A stretch of 5,073 bases of DNA from Armatimonadota bacterium (GTDB taxonomy: Bacteria > Armatimonadota > Zipacnadia > Zipacnadales > FEN-943): contig JANZZA010000035.1 in NCBI GenBank assembly GCA_026419655.1, forward strand, positions 1 to 5,073. Direction: 5' to 3'. Below are positions 1-5,073 of this stretch, in pieces. The translations under genes were made by a program, and so were the position numbers. The notes below the pieces were generated by a model, which saw only the letters and a program-made list of their open reading frames with translations, searched no databases and was not told the DNA's origin. Within the stretch, counting starts at the first letter, position 1. Every line of letters starts with the position of its first letter.

Positions 1-9
1 GTTCCTAAC

Positions 10-957
10 TCACCCCTGCGCGGCCTGGCGCTGAAGATCTCTGATAGCACGGTAGCCGACGAGCTTTATTCCTAGTTCGTCAATCAGAGCCCGAGTCCTC
101 TCGGAGACAAGCCATTCGTAATCGGCGTGGCGGCGAAGATAAGAACCAGTAATGCTTCGGAGCTCCGGGCCGTCAAGGGCGGGATGTAGGTAGAGCTCGG
201 TAACAGTGCCGGGCTTGAGCGCACGAAGAATGCACTCGTAGTAAGCTGGGACTTCTTGGGGGCTCTTGGGCTCTTTGCACGCGAACTCGCCCGGGTAGAC
301 CAGCACGTCGGGGCCGAGAACGCCAAGGTCTTCGTAGACCTTGCGATGGCCAGCCGCACCAAAGGCAGCGTAGAGCTTTTCGGAAGCGAGGCGTACAGGG
401 AGATTGAACTCGGCGCCCAGACGGGCGTAAATGCCAGCGAGGTTGGGATTGAGCTGGAGGCTGCCCATGTGATTGTCCAGGTGAGTGGGGTCGAGGCCGA
501 GGCGAATAGCAAGCTCAATCTGTGCGCGACACTCGCGATAGATTTCCTCGGGGTCGGCATGCCGCCAGAGGGCCAGGTTATCGTCCCACATGTTTCCGTC
601 GGGGTCTACCAGGCTGGGCACAGAAAGTCCGAGCACCGGGCGCCAGTTATAGTTGTCCCACTCAGCGGTCAAGGTCAGGTGGATTCCAATGTCGGCTTCG
701 GGATGAGCTTTTTTCCACTGGACTACTTCGGTTACCCAGGGACAAGGCATCATTACGGTAGCGGAGGTAGCTACGCCCCTGGTAAGGGCCTCAAAGGTGG
801 CCTGGTTGTGCGCGTGACACATGCCGAAATCGTCACAGTTGACTATGAGGACGCGGTCATTGGGGGAGAAACCGAGGCGCTCAACTAGGCTTGCGCCGAG
901 GCCGGCGGATGGTACAATCAAGACGCCAACTGTCAGAAGCAACGCGGGTCGCAGCAA
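10..957 (-). CDS. YdjC/ChbG-family carbohydrate deacetylase, secreted
   Basis: This is a 315-residue member of the YdjC/ChbG (HpnK-like) deacetylase family, metal-dependent enzymes that remove acetyl groups from N-acetylated sugars such as chitooligosaccharides. Residues 5-22 form a hydrophobic signal peptide (LLLTVGVLIVPSAGLGA), so the protein probably acts outside the cytoplasm. The family signatures occur in order: NCDDFGM (Asp42, Asp43), GIHLTLT (His93), THLDNHMGS (His159, Asp161, His163) and LYLHPALD (His258). In this family Asp and His residues of these motifs hold the metal and do catalysis. The start is the TTG at 957, chosen because GGGAGG lies 6 bases upstream and because it gives a complete signal peptide. 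The gene is divergent from the oxidoreductase at 1074 and has its own promoter. The stop is TGA at 10-12, so the gene is complete. The family call is firm; the true substrate cannot be read from sequence. Confidence 0.93.
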   Translation of the reverse strand: MLRPALLLTVGVLIVPSAGLGASLVERLGFSPNDRVLIVNCDDFGMCHAHNQATFEALTRGVATSATVMMPCPWVTEVVQWKKAHPEADIGIHLTLTAEWDNYNWRPVLGLSVPSLVDPDGNMWDDNLALWRHADPEEIYRECRAQIELAIRLGLDPTHLDNHMGSLQLNPNLAGIYARLGAEFNLPVRLASEKLYAAFGAAGHRKVYEDLGVLGPDVLVYPGEFACKEPKSPQEVPAYYECILRALKPGTVTELYLHPALDGPELRSITGSYLRRHADYEWLVSERTRALIDELGIKLVGYRAIRDLQRQAAQG

Positions 958-963
958 TCGAAG

Positions 964-969
964 CCTCCC
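964..969 (-). promoter_or_regulatory. Ribosome binding site of the deacetylase gene
   Basis: The minus strand reads GGGAGG here, 6 bases before the TTG at 957, which supports this non-ATG start. The site lies in a small palindrome, CCTCC-CA-GGAGG (964-975), so the leader RNA could pair its own Shine-Dalgarno sequence. The two-base centre is too tight for a stable hairpin without losing a pair, so a regulatory role is only a possibility. Confidence 0.7.
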
Positions 970-986
970 AGGAGGGTATTGGCTGA

Positions 987-1015
987 AGTCTAGCGAATCC
1001 CTCGCGTCGAGTCAA
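987..1015 (-). promoter_or_regulatory. Sigma70-type promoter of the deacetylase gene
   Basis: Read on the minus strand, TTGACT (1010-1015) is followed after exactly 17 bases by TAGACT (987-992). The -35 box matches the TTGACA consensus at 5 of 6 positions and the -10 box matches TATAAT at 4 of 6. Transcription would begin near position 980, giving a leader of about 22 bases before the TTG start at 957. This is the best promoter in the window. No equally good promoter is visible for the divergent oxidoreductase in the same gap. Confidence 0.65.
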
Positions 1016-1056
1016 GAGGTTTCATTGGGCGCTACTCATCTCACAGACCTGAATCC

Positions 1057-1064
1057 GAGGAGGG
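1057..1064 (+). promoter_or_regulatory. Ribosome binding site of the oxidoreductase gene
   Basis: GAGGAGGG ends 9 bases before the TTG at 1074. The strong purine run at correct spacing decides in favour of this TTG start, which places the dinucleotide-binding beta strand close to the N-terminus as is usual for the family. Confidence 0.75.
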
Positions 1065-1073
1065 ACAAAGCAC

Positions 1074-2126
1074 TTGGGCGGCAGGATTTACGGATTCGCC
1101 GTTATTGGCTGCGGAAACATCTCGGATACCCACTGCGAGGCACTACAGCGGCTGGAAAATGCGCGGCTGGTGGCAGTGGTGGATACGGTGGAGGAAGCGG
1201 CCAGGGCCAAGGCGGAAAAATGGGGGTGCGAGTGGAGCACAGACTTGGACAGGACTTTGGAGCGCGAGGATATTGACGTGGTCAACGTGGTGGTACCTAG
1301 CGGCCTGCACGCCGAAATAGGTATTCGCGCAGCCCAGGCCGGCAAGCATGTCATCTGCACCAAACCCATTGATGTAACTCTGGACGCGATTGACCGCCTC
1401 ATCGTGGCGTGCCGAGAAGCAGGAGTGAAGTTGGGCGCGACGCACCAGTTCCGCAGCTATCCGGTGTACCGGCGGATCAAGCAAGCCATCGAGGACGGCC
1501 GGCTCGGGAAGCTGCTATATGGCTCAGCGCTGGTGCCGTGGTACCGCAGCCCTGAATATTACGCAGGGACGTGGCGAGGGACGTGGGCGCTGGACGGCGG
1601 CGGCGCGCTGATGAATCAGTCCATCCACTACGTTGACCTGCTGGTGTGGCTGCTGGGCGATGTGGCTGAGGTAGCAGGCTTCACCGACACCATGGTGCAC
1701 GACATCGAGACCGAAGACGCCGCCACGGCTGCGCTCAAATTCCGAAACGGCGCCCATGGCGCAATCCGCGGGGCCACCTGCACGTACCGCGGATACCCTG
1801 CGCGGCTTGAGGTGCATGGCGAGCGCGGTACAGTGCAGGTGGTGGGCGAAGAGCTAAGACTGTGGGATGTCGAGGGCGAGGAAGTGGAAGACAATCCCCA
1901 GGCTGGCCGAGAAGGCGGCGCGTCCGACCCAATGAAGGGCATGGTCGGGCTGGCAGTAAAGGCGCACATGGAACAGATCGCCGACTTGCTGCGGGCTATC
2001 GAGGAAAACCGAGAACCGCAGCTCAACGGGGTAGAGGCTCGGCGAGCAGTAGAGGTAATCCTGGCAGTGTACAAGTCCAGCCAGGAGCGCCGCGTCGTGC
2101 CGCTCCCGCTCAAGCCGTCCCCCTAG
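1074..2126 (+). CDS. Gfo/Idh/MocA-family NAD(P)-dependent oxidoreductase
   Basis: This 350-residue protein has the usual length and two-domain plan of Gfo/Idh/MocA dehydrogenases, cytoplasmic enzymes that oxidise or reduce sugars, inositols and sugar nucleotides with NAD(P). The N-terminal Rossmann fold starts at once, with FAVIGCGNIS (Gly12, Gly14) and Asp37 at the end of the second strand (VAVVD), consistent with NAD preference. VPSGLHAEI (75-82) and GKHVICTKPIDVT (90-102) follow. Lys97 matches the catalytic lysine of the EKP motif, with Thr in place of Glu. The C-terminal domain holds GGGALMNQSIHYVDLL (175-190), where His185 is the likely second catalytic residue. There is no signal peptide. 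The start is TTG after a strong Shine-Dalgarno site. The gene is divergent from the deacetylase, which hints at joint use of one carbohydrate (inference). Substrate is unknown; it resembles generic sugar dehydrogenases of the WlbA or inositol dehydrogenase type. Confidence 0.93.
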   Translation: MGGRIYGFAVIGCGNISDTHCEALQRLENARLVAVVDTVEEAARAKAEKWGCEWSTDLDRTLEREDIDVVNVVVPSGLHAEIGIRAAQAGKHVICTKPIDVTLDAIDRLIVACREAGVKLGATHQFRSYPVYRRIKQAIEDGRLGKLLYGSALVPWYRSPEYYAGTWRGTWALDGGGALMNQSIHYVDLLVWLLGDVAEVAGFTDTMVHDIETEDAATAALKFRNGAHGAIRGATCTYRGYPARLEVHGERGTVQVVGEELRLWDVEGEEVEDNPQAGREGGASDPMKGMVGLAVKAHMEQIADLLRAIEENREPQLNGVEARRAVEVILAVYKSSQERRVVPLPLKPSP

Positions 2127-2231
2127 CCGGCGGGCCATCCAGCGTCCGGAAAGGCACTTGGTGCTTCGAGCAGCCCTGCGAAGAATAAGCGTCCACCCAC
2201 TACACGTCGCCAAACGATGGGAGGACTTCTA

Positions 2232-2280
2232 TCCCACGCGCAACGGAGAAGACAATAGCCATGAAGGCTTCTCTGTGGGA
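2232..2280. terminator. Nested hairpin between convergent genes, possible bidirectional terminator
   Basis: TCCCAC (2232-2237) pairs with GTGGGA (2275-2280), and inside it GAGAAG (2246-2251) pairs with CTTCTC (2268-2273). The arms are separated by an 8-base bulge on one side and a single base on the other. It lies about midway between the convergent stops at 2126 and 2388, where a shared terminator would be expected. There is no T tract on the plus side, and the minus side has only ordinary sequence, so intrinsic termination is uncertain. Confidence 0.3.
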
Positions 2281-2294
2281 GAAAACCTCTCGAA

Positions 2295-2375
2295 CGGGCT
2301 GTTCCCTGCCTTCCCCTCCCCCACCCTGTCGTGCTATTTCCGCCAGGCACACCACACAGCCGGCTGCTCCCTGCC
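2295..2375. repeat. Imperfect 16-base direct repeat, 65-base period
   Basis: CGGGCTGTTCCCTGCC (2295-2310) recurs as CCGGCTGCTCCCTGCC (2360-2375), 14 of 16 bases identical. The two copies lie in the intergenic space downstream of both convergent genes, on either side of a pyrimidine-rich run. The second copy overlaps the palindrome CAGCCGGCTG. No coding potential explains the repeat. It could be a remnant of local duplication or chance similarity in a biased sequence. Confidence 0.4.
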
Positions 2376-2387
2376 CGGACACGGCGC

Positions 2388-3527
2388 CTATCTCCACACG
2401 CCGGGTATCTTCAGGCCGCATTTGCGGCACTTGCCGGTAGCCAGGTTGAGGCCTTCTATCTGGATCTTGTAGCCAACGCGGTTTATCAATCTCACGCCGC
2501 AGCAGGGACAGTAGGTGCTCTCTCCTGGGTCCCCTCCGAGGTTGCCAAAGTAGACGTAGTTAAGGCCGACCTCATAAGCGGTGCGGCGTAGCACTTTCAG
2601 CGTGTCAATGGGCGTCGGCGGGACGTTGCGCAGCTTGTAGGCCGGGAAAAAGCGAGACACGTGCAGCGGGACGTTGGGGCCCAGGTTTTCCTTAATCCAC
2701 GCGCACATGCGCCGAAAGTCGGCAACGTTGTCGTTGTAGCCCGGCACAACAAGGTGCGTTAGCTCAAGCCATGTGCCAGTGCTACTGGCAACAAGAATGG
2801 CATCCAGGACCGTGTCGAGGTTGCCCCCTGTGATGTTCTTGTAAAACTCCTGCGTGAAGCCCTTGAGGTCAATGTTGACGGCGTCGCAGGCCTGGCAGAG
2901 TGCCCTAATGGCATCCTCGCAGGCAAAGGCAGCAGTATGGGCCAGGACTGAAAGGCCGGCTTTTCGGGCAGCCTTCGAGGCGTCCAGGATGTACTCTATG
3001 CACATCAAGGGCTCGCTAAAGGTGAAGGTGATGGACGGTAGGCCAAGCTTTTTTGTTTGCTCGACGAGACTGTCAGGGGGCAAATACTTGTTGTCAGTAT
3101 GCTCGGGCCTAGCCTGCGCAAACTCCCAGCTCTGACAGTACTTGCAATCGAGGTTACAGCCGGCCGTGCCAAGGGCAATGCTCTTGGTGCCAGGAAGGAA
3201 ATGAAAGAAGGGTCCTTTCTCCATTGGGTCGGCGCGCACGACAGCCGGGTAGCCGTAAACAAGAGTGATGTACCTGGCATCGCGATTTTCACGCACGCCA
3301 CAAAAGCCTCGCTCACCGATACCGATCTCGCATTTGCGCGGGCAGATGAGGCAGATGGTGTTCGTTCCTGTGCCAGACTTCCAGAACAGACCTGGTTGAT
3401 TGGATGTCGGGCCGGCAATGGCCGCGCGGGCCAGCAGCCCGGCTTGCTCAGCCGCGCGAAGCGCCGGGCCTCCCACAGCCGCCCCGCAGCCCAGCATACA
3501 CTGGCGCACGAATTCCCTGCGGTCCAT
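2388..3527 (-). CDS. amrS: AmmeMemoRadiSam-system radical SAM enzyme (AmrS-like)
   Basis: This is a 379-residue radical SAM enzyme related to pyruvate-formate-lyase activating enzymes, of the AmrS type named for co-occurrence with AMMECR1 and Memo proteins. An N-terminal cysteine cluster has Cys59, Cys62, Cys66 and Cys76 (CX2CX3CX9C). The radical SAM motif GCNLDCKYCQ supplies Cys124, Cys128 and Cys131 for the 4Fe-4S cluster. TFSEPLM (169-175), NIDLKGF (218-224), LVVPGYND (259-266) and HVSRFFPAY follow as in the family. A C-terminal ribbon-like pair, CPCC (340-343) and CRKC (367-370), may bind zinc. The N-terminus, MDRREFVRQCMLGCG, looks like a twin-arginine signal, odd for an enzyme needing cytoplasmic SAM. 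I chose the ATG at 3527, 7 bases after AAAGGAG. An in-frame GTG at 3551 would put that ribosome site inside the coding region. No AMMECR1 or Memo gene lies in the window. The reaction is not established here. Confidence 0.92.
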   Translation of the reverse strand: MDRREFVRQCMLGCGAAVGGPALRAAEQAGLLARAAIAGPTSNQPGLFWKSGTGTNTICLICPRKCEIGIGERGFCGVRENRDARYITLVYGYPAVVRADPMEKGPFFHFLPGTKSIALGTAGCNLDCKYCQSWEFAQARPEHTDNKYLPPDSLVEQTKKLGLPSITFTFSEPLMCIEYILDASKAARKAGLSVLAHTAAFACEDAIRALCQACDAVNIDLKGFTQEFYKNITGGNLDTVLDAILVASSTGTWLELTHLVVPGYNDNVADFRRMCAWIKENLGPNVPLHVSRFFPAYKLRNVPPTPIDTLKVLRRTAYEVGLNYVYFGNLGGDPGESTYCPCCGVRLINRVGYKIQIEGLNLATGKCRKCGLKIPGVWR

Positions 3528-3534
3528 CCCATGG

Positions 3535-3541
3535 CTCCTTT
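3535..3541 (-). promoter_or_regulatory. Ribosome binding site of the radical SAM gene
   Basis: The minus strand reads AAAGGAG here, 7 bases before the ATG at 3527. This decides the start in favour of MDRREF and against the in-frame GTG at 3551, which would lie upstream of the site. Confidence 0.75.
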
Positions 3542-3575
3542 CGGCAATCACGTTGTCACGCCTGCTCCACCAGTC

Positions 3576-3584
3576 ATTCTACCA
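3576..3584 (-). promoter_or_regulatory. Extended -10 promoter candidate of the radical SAM gene
   Basis: The minus strand reads TGG-TAGAAT. TAGAAT matches TATAAT at 5 of 6 positions and is preceded by the TGN extension at the correct place. No convincing -35 box is seen 16-18 bases upstream, which extended -10 promoters can do without. Transcription would start near 3570, about 43 bases before the ATG at 3527. Confidence 0.35.
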
Positions 3585-3609
3585 GACGCCTCATGTCAGT
3601 AACAGTTCG

Positions 3610-3763
3610 CCCCGGGGCTCCGGGACCATTAGGTCTTCTAGGGAGGCGTTGCAAAAGTAGTCCCCTGGCCGCCAGAAGCGACCGCTTGTAGAAGCTGGAA
3701 CGCAAGAAGTCGCACATCTTCTTCGGCCCGCGTAAGCCGTCACCGCCTCTTGCAACAGTTCCT
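3610..3763. other. Inverted-repeat-rich intergenic patch
   Basis: The 427-base gap between the divergent genes at 3527 and 3955 contains several short palindromes close together. They are CCCCGGGG (3610-3617), CTGGC-C-GCCAG (3665-3675), AAGCG-AC-CGCTT (3676-3687) and AAGAAG-8-CTTCTT (3704-3723). GTTGCAA (3648-3654) and its complement TTGCAAC (3750-3756) bracket the last three. On the minus strand one frame is open from 3842 to its stop at 3591 (83 codons) but has no ATG except near its end. A second frame, 3739-3638, reads like an amphipathic helix. I cannot support a gene here. A decayed small gene, a mobile-element remnant or a structured RNA are all possible. Confidence 0.3.
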
Positions 3764-3871
3764 TTGGAGTCTCTACACAAGGTGGGTCTCCATGCCTTCC
3801 TATTTCCCGCCTGAAACAAGATCCTGAAGAAACAGAATACTCTCACACCAGCACGGGCAAACACGCGCTTG

Positions 3872-3880
3872 TGATAAAAT
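3872..3880 (+). promoter_or_regulatory. Extended -10 promoter candidate of the CBM9-like gene
   Basis: TGA-TAAAAT carries the TGN extension and a hexamer matching TATAAT at 5 of 6 positions. It lies in an AT-richer pocket of GC-rich sequence. No good -35 box is found at 16-18 bases upstream. Transcription would begin near 3887, giving a leader of about 68 bases before the GTG at 3955. Confidence 0.4.
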
Positions 3881-3938
3881 GCGCAGGCGGGGATAAGTAG
3901 CATTGGCAGGCAGTAGAACAAGACCCCAGACAGGTCGC

Positions 3939-3945
3939 GGGAGGA
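3939..3945 (+). promoter_or_regulatory. Ribosome binding site of the CBM9-like gene
   Basis: GGGAGGA ends 9 bases before the GTG at 3955. It is the main reason for choosing this start over the ATG at 3973, which has no purine-rich site in front of it. The frame is closed by a TAG at 3898-3900, so no start much further upstream is possible. Confidence 0.65.
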
Positions 3946-3954
3946 ATAAGGGCG

Positions 3955-5073
3955 GTGCTAGTCCATTTCGCAATGGCAAGTGCGCTATGGGCAGCGGCTT
4001 TCCCAACATCGCCAGTTGGGCACATACCGTCTACTGGCCCAGGCTGGGCGTGGACGGATGTTGCCTCAAGCGCGGCCGAACCTAAGAGCAGCGGAGAGCG
4101 ACTGGCGTGGCTGATCTGGGGACGGAGAGGGGCAGGCGGAAAAGTGGCGCCGGGGGCGGTGACGTGGCCACAGGGCCTGAGGTGGGATACCGAGGGCACT
4201 GATGTGAGCAAGTGGGGACGGGTGGTACTGGGCGAAGCAGAGACCACATCAGGCGCCCTCCCCGCGCCGCGTGCTGAGACAGCCGCCATAACGAACGGCT
4301 CGCTCTCGGATGGAGAGTGGGACTGGTCAGCTGCCAGGAGCGTGGAGACACCCGTCGGGCCCCTTGTTGTGGCTGCCCAGCACATAAGCGAAGGTTTACA
4401 GGTGTGCGTGATGCTGCCGGCCGTTAACCTGGTATCCGCCGACACGCAGGTTTTGCTGGCAGCCGCCAAGCCAACCGGAGAGCAGGCACTGGGCCTCGCT
4501 CTTCAGTGGGACCCCCGACAGAAGATCAGCCGAGCGTCGCAGGGAACCCTGCACGCGGGCAAGTGGGCATGGCGCCGACCGGACAGAGAAGGAGCTGGCA
4601 AGCCCAGCGCGTCTGGCGCCGTCTCGCCCTACGGAGATGGTGCGTGGCAATTCCTCACGGCGGAAGCAACGTTCTCCAGGGAAGCCCTGGGCCTCAGCGA
4701 GCATGACGGGACTGCGCACCTGGCTGTGGTTGTGCGCAAGGTACCAAGCACGCAATGGGGCGACGATGCAATCTACTGGCCGGGGGCCCACGGCCCTGCA
4801 ACCGAAGCATCGGAGTGTATGCTTTGCGAAAATCCGGACGGCTGGGGAAGAACCCGCCCCGGCTCGGCTCAAGCCCGACGCAGGGAAATCCCTTTGCCAG
4901 ACTTGCCAGCAGCCCCGCGCATAGATGGGGCCATCGAAGAAAGCGAATGGGCTGGCGCGACGGAGCTGAGCAATGACTTCTTAGGCGTTGCACGGTGCCC
5001 GCTGTGGGTAGGGCTGCACGATGGGGCCCTTCTCCTGGCGGCCTCTTGTCAGCTTCCTCGCCCGGGCCTGCGC
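3955..5073 (+). CDS. Partial exported protein with tandem CBM9-like modules
   Basis: This frame stays open for 373 codons to the window edge and its 3' end is missing. Residues 2-17 (LVHFAMASALWAAAFP) are hydrophobic and could be a signal peptide, though the n-region lacks Lys or Arg. From about residue 109 a beta-rich module begins with ITNGSLSDGEW (112-122), like the IDG...EW opening of family 9 carbohydrate-binding and related DOMON-type modules. It continues through FLTAEATFSREALGLSEHDG and RKVPSTQWGDDAIYWPG, typical of the far half of such modules. After a linker with CMLC (288-291), PRIDGAIEESEW (321-332) opens a second, truncated copy. LVVAAQHISEGLQVCVMLPA and LWVGLHDGALLLAASCQLP align in the two copies. 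No CXXCH haem motif is present. The role is probably binding a carbohydrate or surface polymer. Module assignment is by motif and moderate; that the frame is coding is fairly sure. Confidence 0.75.
   Translation, partial: MLVHFAMASALWAAAFPTSPVGHIPSTGPGWAWTDVASSAAEPKSSGERLAWLIWGRRGAGGKVAPGAVTWPQGLRWDTEGTDVSKWGRVVLGEAETTSGALPAPRAETAAITNGSLSDGEWDWSAARSVETPVGPLVVAAQHISEGLQVCVMLPAVNLVSADTQVLLAAAKPTGEQALGLALQWDPRQKISRASQGTLHAGKWAWRRPDREGAGKPSASGAVSPYGDGAWQFLTAEATFSREALGLSEHDGTAHLAVVVRKVPSTQWGDDAIYWPGAHGPATEASECMLCENPDGWGRTRPGSAQARRREIPLPDLPAAPRIDGAIEESEWAGATELSNDFLGVARCPLWVGLHDGALLLAASCQLPRPGLR

Noticed and set aside
256..888. 210-codon plus-strand open frame
   Set aside because: It is antisense to the deacetylase, whose family motifs, signal peptide, promoter and ribosome site are all on the minus strand.
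3528..3551. GTG at 3551 as the start of the radical SAM gene
   Set aside because: It would add eight residues and place the AAAGGAG ribosome site inside the gene; the ATG at 3527 is correctly spaced and begins the twin-arginine motif.
3005..3602. Overlapping long frames on both strands (3005-3547 minus, 3057-3602 plus)
   Set aside because: Both overlap the radical SAM gene, which has clear family motifs in its own frame; these translations show no recognisable domain.
3643..3763. Insertion-sequence ends suggested by GTTGCAA inverted pair
   Set aside because: Only seven bases pair exactly, no target duplication is seen and no transposase remnant is recognisable, so I do not call a mobile element.
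3574..3921. 115-codon minus-strand frame starting at TTG 3921
   Set aside because: There is no ribosome site before the TTG, the product is rich in Arg and hydrophobic runs with no recognisable domain, and it overlaps the promoter region of the next gene.
3843..4872. Minus-strand frames at 3843-4469 and 4396-4872
   Set aside because: They lie antisense to the uninterrupted 373-codon plus-strand frame, which has a ribosome site and module-like motifs. The minus frames are low-complexity and match nothing I know.
1..5073. tRNA, rRNA, CRISPR arrays or riboswitches
   Set aside because: No cloverleaf-like segment, conserved rRNA stretch, regular direct-repeat array or known aptamer core was seen on reading through the window.

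Overview
This is a GC-rich bacterial window (about 60% GC by eye) with four protein-coding genes. Purine-rich Shine-Dalgarno sites and sigma70-like promoter elements mark it as bacterial. Non-ATG starts are frequent: I place two genes on TTG and one on GTG. A secreted YdjC-type deacetylase, a Gfo/Idh/MocA oxidoreductase and a CBM9-like surface protein suggest a carbohydrate-using environmental bacterium. Lineages such as Armatimonadota, Planctomycetota or a related uncultured phylum would fit, but nothing here fixes the taxonomy.

Layout. Positions 10-957 (minus) encode a YdjC/ChbG-family carbohydrate deacetylase with a signal peptide. A short divergent intergenic region (958-1073) holds a good promoter for it (TTGACT, 17-base spacer, TAGACT). 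Positions 1074-2126 (plus) encode a Gfo/Idh/MocA-family NAD(P)-dependent sugar oxidoreductase starting at TTG. A convergent 261-base gap (2127-2387) holds a nested hairpin and a 16-base direct repeat. Positions 2388-3527 (minus) encode the radical SAM member of the AmmeMemoRadiSam family (AmrS) with a Tat-like N-terminus; I moved its start to the ATG at 3527. A 427-base divergent gap (3528-3954) holds an extended -10 candidate facing each way and an inverted-repeat-rich patch. From 3955 to the right edge a plus-strand frame stays open for 373 codons. It starts at GTG after GGGAGGA, is cut by the window end, and appears to carry two related CBM9-like modules.

How the genes may work together. 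The deacetylase and the oxidoreductase share a divergent control region and could act on the same N-acetylated or aminosugar-type carbohydrate, one outside the cell and one inside (inference). The partial CBM9-like protein would fit as an exported carbohydrate-binding protein. AmrS has no visible AMMECR1 or Memo partner here and probably belongs to separate metabolism. No RNA genes, CRISPR arrays or intact mobile elements were seen. I see no clear new multi-gene system. The items most worth a second look are the long edge-truncated tandem-module gene and the Tat-like leader on a SAM-dependent enzyme.
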